A stretch of DNA of 64,000 nt, taken from positions 930,001-994,000 of the forward strand of contig MU839831.1 in NCBI GenBank assembly GCA_030411725.1. The letters run 5' to 3'. Source of the DNA: Echria macrotheca (taxonomy: Eukaryota > Ascomycota > Sordariomycetes > Sordariales > Schizotheciaceae). Below, piece after piece: positions 13,312 through 24,419 of the stretch. The notes beneath the pieces are model-generated. The model saw only the letters and a list, made by a program, of their open reading frames with translations. It searched no databases and was not told the origin of the DNA. A program made the position numbers and the translations under genes. Each line of letters opens with the position of its first letter. Within the stretch, counting starts at the first letter, position 1.

Positions 13312-13926
13312 CTACTCATCAGCCTTGGTCTTGTCAATCTTGCCATTAATCTCCTTGAGCAGCTCCATCAGCTCCTTCTCCTCGCCCTCGACCTCGAGCC
13401 CCTTGGCCACCCACTCCCTCGCCTCCTCGAGCCTGCCCATCTCGACGAGCGACTTGCCGCGCCGGAACCAGGCCTTGGCATTCCCCTGCCGCTTCGCCTC
13501 GACGCTGGCCTCGGCGTCGGCCGCCGCCTCGGGCCACGCCGCGCCGAGCATGTGCGCCTGCGCCCGGTTGCTGTAGAGCTGGTGCACCTCCTCGCGCACG
13601 AGCTGCGACGGCTCCCACGCCGGCCGCGTCAGCGCCATCTGCAGCCCCAGGGTATAAAACTTGATGGCCTCGGCCGTCCGGCCCTTGCGGTACTCTGCGT
13701 TGCCGCTCTCGCGCAGCTTCGTCACGTTGGCCGACCGCTTGGGGTTCACCGGCACCGGCGGCGGGGGCACCATGTGTGGCGCCTCGAGGTTGCGGAGGGA
13801 GCGGTGCAGCGCGTTGAGGGCTTCGAGCTCGGCCTGGAGGGCTTTGGAGCCCGAGGTTGTGGTGATTGCTTTTGATTGCGGGTCGATTTGGAGGGGGAGG
13901 AGGGTGAAGGTTTCGAGGTCGGACAT
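13312..13926 (-). CDS. sec72: Sec72-like subunit of the ER Sec63 translocon complex (TPR protein)
   Basis: Single exon, 204 residues. In yeast, Sec72 sits on the cytosolic face of the Sec61-Sec63 channel and uses TPR repeats to receive chaperone-delivered preproteins for post-translational import. The protein starts MSDLETFTLLPLQIDP, as filamentous-fungal members do, followed by a helical segment, a Pro-rich linker (VPPPPVPVNPKRS) and TPR-like repeats: LRESGNAEYRKGRTAEAIKF, then YSNRAQAHMLGAAWPEA with conserved Tyr/Asn/Arg, then KAWFRRGKSLVEMGRLEEA. The frame stays open 74 codons upstream of the chosen ATG, but that part is low-complexity and lacks the conserved start. No transmembrane segment. 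The assignment rests on remembered similarity of the N-terminus and TPR array; another TPR co-chaperone is the alternative. Confidence 0.8.
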   Translation of the reverse strand: MSDLETFTLLPLQIDPQSKAITTTSGSKALQAELEALNALHRSLRNLEAPHMVPPPPVPVNPKRSANVTKLRESGNAEYRKGRTAEAIKFYTLGLQMALTRPAWEPSQLVREEVHQLYSNRAQAHMLGAAWPEAAADAEASVEAKRQGNAKAWFRRGKSLVEMGRLEEAREWVAKGLEVEGEEKELMELLKEINGKIDKTKADE

Positions 13927-14726
13927 TTTGGCGGCCGTTTTTCCTCGCGCTGTCGTCTCTTTGCTGGGGATCTTGAATGCGCAGGCGGAAAGACGAGAGG
14001 TCGATCTGGCGAGAATTGACGGGTGTGTGGTGCCAATGGAATTGGTGATTGTGTCGTATTCTGTTTTTATTGTTTTTCTTGCTTTGGCAGCGAGTTTTTT
14101 TGTCCTTCGAGAAGGTAAGGTGGCAGCAAGGCAGGTTGAAGTGCACAAAAGGACACACAGTCGACATGCAATGAATGAGCTGGCAGAGAGGACAGCATCT
14201 CCAAATCCTTATCTTATCGCAGCCGCCAGCCGATGACTAAGCGGGGCGGTGACTTCCGACGTCCCTTCCCAATTCCTGCCGCGTGACACAACCTCGGAAG
14301 TTGAGATGCTGGCGACTTGCTGGTGTTCTACGCTTGTCGTTAACAGTTTGCGACACAGAAACACCGGGGATCGAGTCAAAATCGGATATCCCTGCTGTCT
14401 TCTTGTACACCAACACCGAACCTAAAAACTGACTCAAGGACATCTCGACAAATCTTCTGACGCAAACCAAATCGAGTGTACGAACAATGCCTAGATTGAC
14501 TCGTCTGTCAGAGCCAGAACGGTAGACAAAGGGAATAAGCATCTATCCTAAAACAGTTGGGCATCAGCGCAACGCAGTGGCCCAACCGAATACTCCATCA
14601 GACAACGACAAGAGATAAACGAACATCAAATGGTCAACCTGTCTTTTGGAGTAACATCTAAACCGAAATCACAAGTGGAAGCCCTATCACAAAACCCCCC
14701 CCCCCCAATATCCCAAGAAAACGCCA
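13927..14726. other. SEC72-like promoter and 3' region of the regulator gene
   Basis: No gene is supported. Both flanking genes are on the minus strand, so this holds the SEC72-like promoter and the regulator's 3' end. A run of 12 C lies at 14695-14706. Confidence 0.5.
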
Positions 14727-17432
14727 TCATTCTTCCCTGCCAGCACTGGGCATGGCTCGTGTAAATGTCTGCGGCGGGTTCCATTCCGGCGCAAACATTT
14801 GAGAGAACCAGAACAGACTGCTCTCCCAGCAACCCTCCGACGGCGTCTTGGGTATCGTGGGCTCTAGGTAATATGAGTACGAATGGGCATGACAGGGACC
14901 GAAAAGCAAAGGCTCACCTATCCTCTTCAGTTGAGTAACCGTTCGCCTCATGAAGTCGATTTGCTCGGGCGTTAGCGCCTTCCAGGGCGAATCTTCCAAG
15001 TTGTCCCAGTCTGTATTGAGCAGGTCAACCCGTCGGAAATACAGCCAGTGTGCCAACATGGTGACGCCGCCGGCCTGGACTTCCTCCATGAAGGATGTCG
15101 ATGGAAGGTCGGAAGGGCCGTATCGTGTCTCTTGCTCCCAGCCCTGTTGTCTCCGGCGGCGTAGGACATCGCGACAGGCAATGGCGACGAGGTCGACGAA
15201 CAAGAATGTCACGAGATAGATGGTGAACCAGGCATGCATGTTACCAGACTTCAAGATCTTCTCGTAGAGCTTGAGAAAATTGGGGATCTTCTTCTTGTAA
15301 ACCCGCTCGATGCGGATGCTGTCGAACTGGGCTACTATCATCCGAGGGACGCACCGCCCTTCGTGTCGCCATTCGCAATCCTCGTCTTCCACGAGCTCGA
15401 TTCCCAAGGTTTCGTCGCCAACGAGGTACGATGACCCGCTGCAATGCCCTGGATACTGTTCGTAAGCGGATGGCAAATCGGAAAACGAGGGGGAAACCGC
15501 TTCACGTACGGATCGAGAACCACAGACGGATAGCCATTATCATAAAATTCCTTTGTTCCGTGCTGTCGGAATCCTGGACGTGACCTCGCTAAGTGCAAAC
15601 TCCGGATTAGGGACTGTGTGTAAGAAGTGCTAGGTAACTTACAACTAGCTGCTCGGTGTGGTGCCTAGCCTGGAGGAAGGTCTCCCTAATGATTGGATGT
15701 TCCGGTTTCGGGAGCAATTCTAGGCCTTCATACACGTTCAAGTCAACCCACCCTACGTATGCAGCTGCAGCCTTTTCGATATCAGCCAAACAGAACGCGG
15801 ATTTCTGCACGTTCCGCATAATTCCCTTGGAGTCTTTGTACCAACGGCCGAGCTGGTCGCCCGGCAGGGGAGCAAATTCGCGGACCTGGAGTTCTAATGG
15901 CGTCTTCACTGCGTTCCCGCCAATTTTAATCGTCTTCACAGGACCAAATGCCTCGATGTCGACAACTTGGGTGTTTGTAAAACGTTTTGTCAGACCGGCG
16001 TCAGCGGTCCGATGATACTTCACCGTCGTCAACTTGAACCTGAGACAGGGGAGGTGGTGGATGGTCTTTTTAGACCTCCTGTTGACGTTCATGCATGTGC
16101 CACACGTTCCCAGAGGACCATCGGGACCGACTACGCACTGGCAAGACATTATTAGCTGGAAGCACACATCACCGACTGAAGAAGGCGGAAAATTACCCTG
16201 GCACGCTGAAGGTGGCAGCGTATGCACGCACCCAGTTTGCGGGTCTCGCTGATGATCTTCCTTTCGCCTTCGGCGATTGGGCCTCGTCTCCTCGGTGTCT
16301 GCGGCTGGCCTGTTGGTCTTGATGACATGGATGCTCCATCATCGGCCACCAATCTTGGTGTCCGAACGATACGACCACTTTGCGTGGGTATCAATGGGCA
16401 TGCTGCAACACGGTCCGCCTCGTCGGGAGGCTCCACCTTGGGTGTGGGAGTATCCAACGAACTACGCGGAGGACTTAGGGGGTTTGGCGGAGATGGGCTC
16501 TGGTTCTTGATGATCCTGCCATGCTGCCATGATAGGTTTCGGTGATTGGTCTGTACGGTTGCTTCATCGAGAAAAACTGGAGTAGTAGCGTCGATCTGAT
16601 ACTCAATGACTCCGGGATTCTCCATGAAGCTATCCGGTGAAAGGAGGTTAGGGAAGCTGGGAAAAGGGATATGCTCGTGCGTGGAAAGCTGGTGATTGGG
16701 GGATGAGAACTGGTTCCTCATCGTATACACAGAAGAAGGAAGTGATGTCAGCAGTTGGAACTCCCGTTGGTTCGTCTCAGGCGGGACGGCTGGGGGATCC
16801 CACGCCGAATCGCAGGGAAGCCCATGGTGTGCAGCTTGTTCGAGAGGCGTCTGGGCGTACAAATTTGTGTACTCAAACGAAGAAATTGCCGTGCCGTTGC
16901 CGGGGAACACCACCAGGTAGGGTGTCTGGGTAGCATTGCTGGGGGTTTGGGGTGTAGGTGGGAGCCCATCGGGCACCTGTTGAACATCCGCCGAAGGGAA
17001 GGTAAAATCCGCGTATGGTCGGATGTTCAGCGGGGGAAGTTGTGTGATGGGGCGACAGGTCGAGTTTGTAACGTATGCATCTGTGACAGCGGGTCCATTT
17101 CCGAAGCCATGAGGTGACGTCGTGGTGTCACATTCCATTGCAGATGAAGAGAGATAGTAACCCGGAGCTTGGTAGCCGCTACCGCCCACCGCGTCCTGAA
17201 GAGAAAACCTTCTGGCAAGCTTGTTGGTCGACACACACGATGCATCCGCATTGGGCTCAAGACGTCTTTTAGTGCGGGGGGCTTGCCCGGCCGTTAACAA
17301 GGGCGGATGGGCAGCAGGAAGGTCGGACTCAAACAATGAGAGCTAACGGATTGGTTAGTTAAGGGACCAATCGGGGGGGTAATGGAGAATTACATTCGAA
17401 TCGGCCCAAGAACTGCTGTCCGGGCCATTCAT
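14727..17432 (-). CDS. Zn2Cys6-type transcription factor with mid-protein zinc cluster
   Basis: Five exons read from 17432 down: 17432-17394, 17342-16197, 16137-15643, 15588-15510 and 15448-14727, giving 826 residues. The long exon has no ATG of its own; a 39-nt first exon starting MNGPDSSSWADSN supplies it through a 51-nt intron. Residues 1-380 are rich in Pro, Ser, Thr and Asn. The zinc cluster follows: C386-x2-C389-x6-C396-x10-C407-x2-C410-x15-C426-LR. A 59-nt intron lies exactly before C396; splicing restores the sixth spacer residue and the cysteine. The remaining 400 residues resemble the ligand/regulatory half of fungal C6 proteins of the class with a C-terminal CLRxK after the cluster. 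A segment at 14864-14917 (54 nt, GTGAGC to CTAG, in frame, no stop) could be a further intron. Targets are unknown. Confidence 0.82.
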
Positions 17433-20243
17433 GCTTCGGCGGCTCACCTGGGGACGGACCGAAAGGTCCGTAGCCGTGTCGCCGGTCATGTCCGTGCCAG
17501 ACGTGCGTCAAAGCATGGATGGTTACGCAAACCGTCGACACGACCCCACAGATCGACCACTGGTATGTAGGACAACTCTGTTTTGACGTCCGCTTGTGTC
17601 GCCAGTCGGGCGGCCTAGGCGCCAGACGTCGAGGCTCGGGGCAGGCAATCACGAACCGGTGCCCTGTTGGCCGGACCAAGAACTCAAACCCCCAACCTAT
17701 TGACAAAGAGCGGGCTCACCAGTGCCGATACGGATATTTGACGCCGATTTGCTCCTTTCAGACGAGCTTGTTGCCCACTGTGTCGAAGCCGGTCAAGACC
17801 CTGGGGGCAACTCAAGTGGGGTGGGGGTAGCGTCGCGGACGTTGAGACCGGCGAGAGGATCGGGAGGGGGGCGCAACTCTCCAGGCCAAGGGCTCGGCTC
17901 GATGAACCGGATTCGTCGTCCTTGCAGATGTGGTGCTGAGTTTAGGCCGCTTTTGCTTGGCTATGATGGTTGGCAGGATCTTGAGGCCACGAGGTTACAC
18001 ATCTACAGAGAGCATAGACGCCGTCGCCTGTATCTGGGACCTTTGAATCTTCTGCCGCGACCGAGAGACCAGGTGGGACAAGAGAGAAGCACGGGGAAGC
18101 ACAAAGGAACTGGGGGCCTGCCAGAGAAATAGGAGGGCACAGGGTGAGAGGGCAGATGAAATTTCCTGATGTCTTTCATTGGCCGATGGGCAAACCGGGT
18201 CGTGACCCCGAACGTCGTCCACAGTGGCATTGCTTTTCTTTGGAGGCGCCCATGTCGGTGACGGAGCTGGAGCCCAGCGATCTCGTTAGGTAGAGTGAAA
18301 GAGGAAGAGGCTGCAGCCCAGAGATCTGGACTCGATGGGGGAAGGCGGCATCCCCGGCAACTTCTGGGCCACTGGCCATTGAGCGTCGTTCCTTCCTTCT
18401 CCGAAAAGAACTTGCGAACTCGTCATAAAAACGCTGCATGTTCCCACAACTTGCTGCTCATTGGGCAGCCTGTCTCATAACCCCTCATTGTGGCCGGTCT
18501 TGGCAGCCAGTTTCTCTCGCGTACAGGGAAAAAAAAAAGAAACGAGGCGCCCAGGAACCTTTGCTGCACGACAACGGTTCAATCGCATCGCATCTGACAC
18601 AGTGCCCACCGGATGTCGATATTCGATCCCCGACAACATGCATCGCCGCATCGCCTGGTCACATTTCCCCTTGCGATCCTACCAATTCTCGATCGGAATC
18701 CCGGTCCAGGAGCAGATTTGCAGACGCCACGAGACGTGTGGATCGGGGAAAGAAGCAACTTTTACTTGGCCTTCAACGAGATCTTCGGTGACCTTTTCAT
18801 CCGCTCTTCCCACAGTTTCTCGCACCTCGCTACGACGCACGCAAAGTGCCCGAACCGCATCGAGCATCCCTGGGCAGGCTGCATGTGTCACGTTGAGAGG
18901 GGCCAAGGGAGCCAATCATTCGCAGGGGTCATCGCCTCGACTGGCAGACTCGTCAGTTTTCGAGGGCATATCTGAGCTATCAACTAGGGAATGCACGGGA
19001 TGGTCCTCAACCTGGCGAGATGCTTGCACAATATGAATCCTCTCGACCGTCAAGGAGAGGGGCGCATGAACCTAGTCGAACTTAGGGCTGCCGAACATGT
19101 CATCTATGCCCCCCGCGGACGATGTCAGTCGAATGGGTTGTTTGAATCATTGGCAGCAATCTCCCCCAAAGCACCAACCGGGTGCGTCTCCGTCCCCGTT
19201 CGGTTCGGACCGCTGTGGCGCTCGAGGAACGAGGTGGTAGCCAGACAGCATGGGGCTCGCGAACAGCCCTCCCATCAAGTCCTCGAGATTTGGGACACCC
19301 GCAGACTAGCCTGCCAGTCGAAAATGTCGAAAGTGACGACAGGGGCCCTCGTCTTTGAATTCACGAAGAATGGGATGCGTTCATCCTCTCTGCCTGGTCA
19401 TTGAACACCGGTCAGCAGTCTCTGGGCTTGTGGACTGGCCGCCCGACTCAGCGGTCGATGCCGAATTTCCTGATCCCTGGTCAGCCAGCGGCTGCAGTTG
19501 AGCATGAGTGGCAGAATTTATTGTCCTATTCCCCCATGGCCCCTTCTCAGACGTCTTTCTTTCTTGGTCTTCTAACACCTGTCTATTACTTGAGAAGTCT
19601 CGCCGTGGGCCATCGTCAAAGCCCTTCACAATACTCAGCAATGCTCCATGAAGTCCACAGAAGCCGTCTTCGGCACCCCTTGGGAGCCGCCGCACACAAT
19701 TTGTCGAGCTGTGGCATGGGAAGTCCGAGCCTAGTACCACCCCATCCCCGGGAAACCTCCCACAGGCCACGGCCAGACTACTCCTGAACCAGCGACCTGA
19801 ACCAGCGACTAAACCGGTTTTGCGTCTTCTTCCGCTTGCGCGCCAATGTCGACCGAACATGATGTCGTACCAACGCCGTGACAAATCGTCTCCCGATGGT
19901 TTCCGTTCTGCAAGGTGTGGTTTGCTGGAGGGGCGTGTGGTGCACAAGGCGGATACCTACCAACTCACATCGACGGCGTCGTGGGATCGAAATCGTCGAT
20001 AGCTGGGCCAACCAGCCCGCTCCTTCCTCCGTATCAAAACGGTAGTCTGCGCTTCAGGCCCTCGGGACGAGATGGCGGAATTCTTGGCTTGGGCGGCCGT
20101 TTTGATGCTCCGGATGGCTCAGGCTTCTGCTTTGGATATCATATAGCTCTGCAGCTCTTTCGTCTGTGAAGATTTCGTTTCGCCAGGTGAATGCAAAACA
20201 GACAGCCTTGGAATTACTGAGCTCAACAGTCGCCAATCGCAAG
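17433..20243. other. 2.8 kb without a supported gene
   Basis: Several plus-strand frames (18461-19036, 18613-18975, 18991-19404) lack recognisable domains, overlap in different frames, and could not be joined into one model. A short stretch near 18740-18790 reads like protein (WIGERSNFYLAFNEIF) but I could not extend it. It may be a decayed gene. The regulator's promoter lies at the left end. Confidence 0.4.
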
Positions 20244-21661
20244 ATGAGAGAAAACGGCAACGACATCCAGCCGAAAGAAGATCCTTGGGACTTCCTGGCC
20301 AGCAAGCTTCGTAATCACCCCATGGCTTGGGAACCCAGGGACTTTGATACTTCCCTCGACTCTACCGCGAGTGCTGCTTCCTATGTTATCGACCTTGACG
20401 ATAGAGGGGTTGTGGAAGTAGAACAGGCCCTAAGCTTCTTCAAAGGTCAGCTTTTTTTCTCCTTGACGAGACCCAGTGCTGACTGATTCTAGGCTGCGGT
20501 CTTTATGGAGATGAGGTTTCCCGAGAGTCGTTTCCCCTTCCCACCCTTGAAGCCAAACTCGACGCAGCCTGCCGAGACATCCATGATGGCAGAGGTTTCG
20601 TCGTCCTGAGGGGCCTCGATCCCCAGCGATACTCCAAAGAGGACAACATCAATATTTACCTGGGAGTCGCGGCCTATATTGGGGATATCCGTGGTATCCA
20701 GAACAAGAAAGGAGACATGCTAGGCAAGTTCTTCATCCGTTTCATTCCTTCCCCGGTACCGGGGCATTTGGATCTTTTGGGTATGTTATTCTGATATCAT
20801 CAACTTAGAACATATCACGGACTCTCCGGACTGGAGCTCTGTCAAGCCGGAGATGCGGATCGGCATCCATACTAATCAGAGTCTGGCCTGGCATACGGAT
20901 ACCAGCACCGACATACTCGCTCTTTACGTCCTGGGTGTGGGCACTGCTGGAGGCGATACACTGATTGCGTCCTCGTGGACAATCTGCCGGGAATTGGCAA
21001 CCTTTTCTCCGGAGGTACTGGAGGTCTTGATGTCTGATTGCTGGAGAGTTCAGCTGTAAGTTCAGATGCCGGCCCCGATGTCGAAAACAGGACCCTAAGT
21101 TCTTGCAGGAGCAAAACTTCGAACAAGCATGTCCTCGGCCCAATTCTTCAGGCCCACAACGGCAAGATATTTCTCAACATCGACGTGGATCTCATTGGCG
21201 ATGCCCTCGAGCCTCTTCAGCGCCAAGCTTTGGACACTGTGTTTGCTCTCGCATCGAAGCATTCCCTGCGCCTGTCGAAGAAACCCGGCGACATGATTTT
21301 CATCAACAACCACAGTCTGCTGCACGCTAGAGACAAATATATCGATCCCGACGTCGTCCAGGGACATCGCCGTCATCTGGTCAGAATGTGGCTGAGGAAT
21401 TCGCGATTGGGCTGGGACATTCCGGCCTCCATCAGACCCCATTGGGAGAATGTTTTCGGTCCACGTGGCGATGGTTATCCTACTTTCATTCTGGACAGAA
21501 CACGCCGATCCAGGGCTTGCGGCCTCATCGAACGGCAGTGCTCGGTGACACCCGCACGGCACTATTTGGCACCGCTCTACGCCACTCCGAGCAGCTCAGC
21601 CGCTTTTATGGATTACTGTGGCGAGGCAAAGGAAACGCAGCACGACCCGGAAGACCGCTGA
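20244..21661 (+). CDS. TauD/TfdA-family Fe(II)/2-oxoglutarate dioxygenase
   Basis: Four exons, 20244-20445, 20493-20723, 20809-21055 and 21109-21661, giving 410 residues. The N-terminal domain has hallmarks of the fungal TauD-like group: a Pro-Met-Ala-Trp segment, GDEVSRESFPLPTL and GRGFVVLRGLDPQRYS. The iron site is visible: H173-T-D175 in AWHTDTSTD, and H299 in NNHSLLHARD, with R319 in RRHLVRMWLRNS positioned to bind 2-oxoglutarate. The second intron is best read as GC-AG (donor GCAAGT at 20724); GT alternatives give an intron of 28 nt, or insert residues where the family has none. Such enzymes hydroxylate small substrates; this one's substrate cannot be read from the sequence. ATG 20244 is the first in frame; an upstream exon is possible. 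No catabolic partner is adjacent. Confidence 0.85.
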
Positions 21662-24419
21662 TGACCGGTGGCCGAAACTCGACGTGCACCTAACTGGTGA
21701 GGCCCAGCGGGTCACATTTTTCCTATTGGCCGTTTCACCCTCGCTTCTTCGAAGTCCGGCGATCTGGAGCTAACGAGCTTTTGGTGGTGTTGTTTACACT
21801 TTTCATTCCTGCGCGCGCAGTCATTGTTTCACTCTATTCGTCGCTGTCTCTGAGTCGTCACGACAAGCCCCTACTCGCTCAGAAGAAAATTTCCCCAGAC
21901 ATTCTTTGACATAGCGTAGTACTATTAGATGCAGCAGGTCGCGTTCAAGTTCGTTCGTTAGACCCCGAATGAAATTCAAGTTTCAAAACATTCACGAGTT
22001 AGGGAACCGAGGGAGGTGGACACACTGAGGAAAGCATTCTCTGATTTCTAAAGCCGCGTACACACACGTCACCACCCACAACTGCTTTGCATGTTCTTGG
22101 CGAATTCAAGAAACACAGCTTCTTAGACGGGAAATAACTCCCGGCACCAAGATGCCTCCGTTTTCACAGGCCCCGGCACCGTCCACTTTCTCCACGCCAG
22201 ATATCAGCGGGGATTTAACGGACGGAAGCGAACGGCAACATGCTTGACGACGATCTCGATCTGGGGGGGTGTAGATACTCTGTCGCGGCTAGCTTCAAAC
22301 TCCTGCAAGCTCTTACGCGTCTACGGTCATCAGCTGGACGACAGCATCAACGACTGGGTCATCTGGGCATATGAGTGGCAAACTCTGCAGTTCAGCATGA
22401 AGCTGGAGCCTCAAGACTGCCCAATTATCTCGAACGGATTGACCAGGGAGAAACACTGCGGGCCCTGGCGGTGATAGGCTGTATGCTTGGTTACTCCACG
22501 ACGGCTCTGGATATCAGAGGAGCCGACAACCTTCAACTCTGGGCCGTTGCCTGTTGGCCAGTAATCGAGCCTCACTGGTAACGGATATGAAACATGTTAG
22601 CAAAGGCTCCTCGGATGACGTCTAACAGGCGGCTCGTGGGATGCTCCAAACAGACGCCCGCTCCATAATTACACCATTGATTTCTCGGAAGTGGCACCAC
22701 CGCCGCATATCTCCTTGTGTCCATGTAGCGCCGTTGATAACCATCCCACCCTTTCTTCCTTCCAGCCCAACCAATCAAGAGACTTACGGCAGGGAGTTCA
22801 GCGCGCTGTTTAGGGATCCCAGCGACAAACAAGGCTTGCAGTCTCCAAGCATCCAATGGATTATGCCAAACAAACAACCCGCAGGCCTCGGTCCAAAGTG
22901 ATCTCGTGGGAGTGTCTGGAGAACCCTGAAGGTCGGAAGTCTATGCGGCTCAGCCCTCTGACTCCCGTGAGGCGAGGAAACAGCCCTAGTCCGGTTGGCC
23001 TATCAGATTTGCGGTGCCTGGCGGGCAAGGCTGGAGGAACTGGCAGTGAAAGATCGATCACAGCACATGGGGTTTGCAAAAGAAAACATGGGCTTCTGCT
23101 AAGTTGCGTCATCTCAGGTAACGCAGCGTCATGGCGGTAACTTGTCCCTCGGAGCAAAATAAGGGCAGCGAGTCTGTGTTTCTGGGCCCCCGCAGCGCCG
23201 TGGCCTGCTTAGCCCCCCTTTTCCCTTTTGATGTGTCAACAGCGCTATTTTCCGTGTTTGCAGCACGCTCCCGCCACATGCGTGGACGAGCCCCGGCAGG
23301 TGTGTCTCAGTATCACCGCAGCTGTCAGAACTGCATAGCGCCGTCCACATCACACACTCGGCCCTGGCCCACCGATGACGAACATGACCACTCGAATTCT
23401 CACGCCCACCTCGATCTGGAAGGTTCCTCCGCGGCAGGAGCCCGCAAATACCTAGTATTTCTCCGTCAAGTTCCCGTCTGGTCATGCCGGAAGCAAACAT
23501 TGGCGAACCTCGTCCTACACCCTACCCACTCGACATGGAGAAAAAGCTAACCTTCCACGAGCTGCCTTCCTCCGCTGAGCGCCCTCCCCTTATCTCCCGC
23601 CCCGTTGCTGTCACGCGGGAAACACTCCGCAAGGGTCGGATTGGCCGGCAGCCCCAGCTCAGCCTGGATCATGAAGACGCCCACGACGAATCCGGAACCC
23701 AGCACGCAGCAAACGTCACACGCCGGTCTCCGCATCTCGCGTTCGCGCCCATGAACCCATGTCCGACCATCCCACGCCGTCCTTACCTGCTTATTACAGG
23801 TTTTCCGTCTCCCCACAAGCACCAGCGCATCTCGTTCGGGCGGCTGGAGCGTGCTTGCCTGTTCTTGTCGCGACGTTTCAGGCCTGAGTGCATTTTGCGG
23901 TGCTACCACGACTCCACGACCGATAAAGCTTTTCTGATCCTTCCCTTGGTCTGCTGTACGGTGGATGGAGGACCCCCCACCCGCCGTATGCCGCGCTAAA
24001 TCAGCCCATGAGTACGTCTCGAACCATGGGAGTGCATCTATCGCTCGGTCTCGGCGAGGAATGCCATGTCGCTTGTCGCCTAATAACATAGGGTCTTGCC
24101 TGCTTGGTCTGCATGCAGCTCGAGTATTCAGCAAAACCGGGGAACCGGATGCGCCTCTCTCGCCATGTTTTTAATCCTTTCGGTCTTGGTCCTGCCGCAT
24201 CCCGGCCTAGCCGCAGATCTAGCCGTTCTACCCACGGCAGCATCCACCCACTCCCCCCTAACCGATGATCAAGACGGGGTGTGCGTAGGATACAACAAGA
24301 GTACATGAAGGATTCGGGCATCGACTGGAGCGGCAGCAGCGGTATGTACAGCAAACAAAAACCTCGGACAAAAGGATGGAACACATGCCTGAACGCCACC
24401 TGGCGGCTCTCGACTTCTC
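21662..24419. other. 2.8 kb without a supported gene
   Basis: Open frames at 22641-22901 and 23484-23999 on the plus strand and 23547-24134 on the minus strand have no recognisable domain and overlap. The left end contains the 3' UTR of the dioxygenase gene and the right end that of the NADH kinase gene. Confidence 0.45.

Noticed and set aside
18461..19404. Several plus-strand frames that might form a gene
   Set aside because: They overlap in different frames and no set of splice sites gave one consistent protein; kept only as a note on the intergenic interval.
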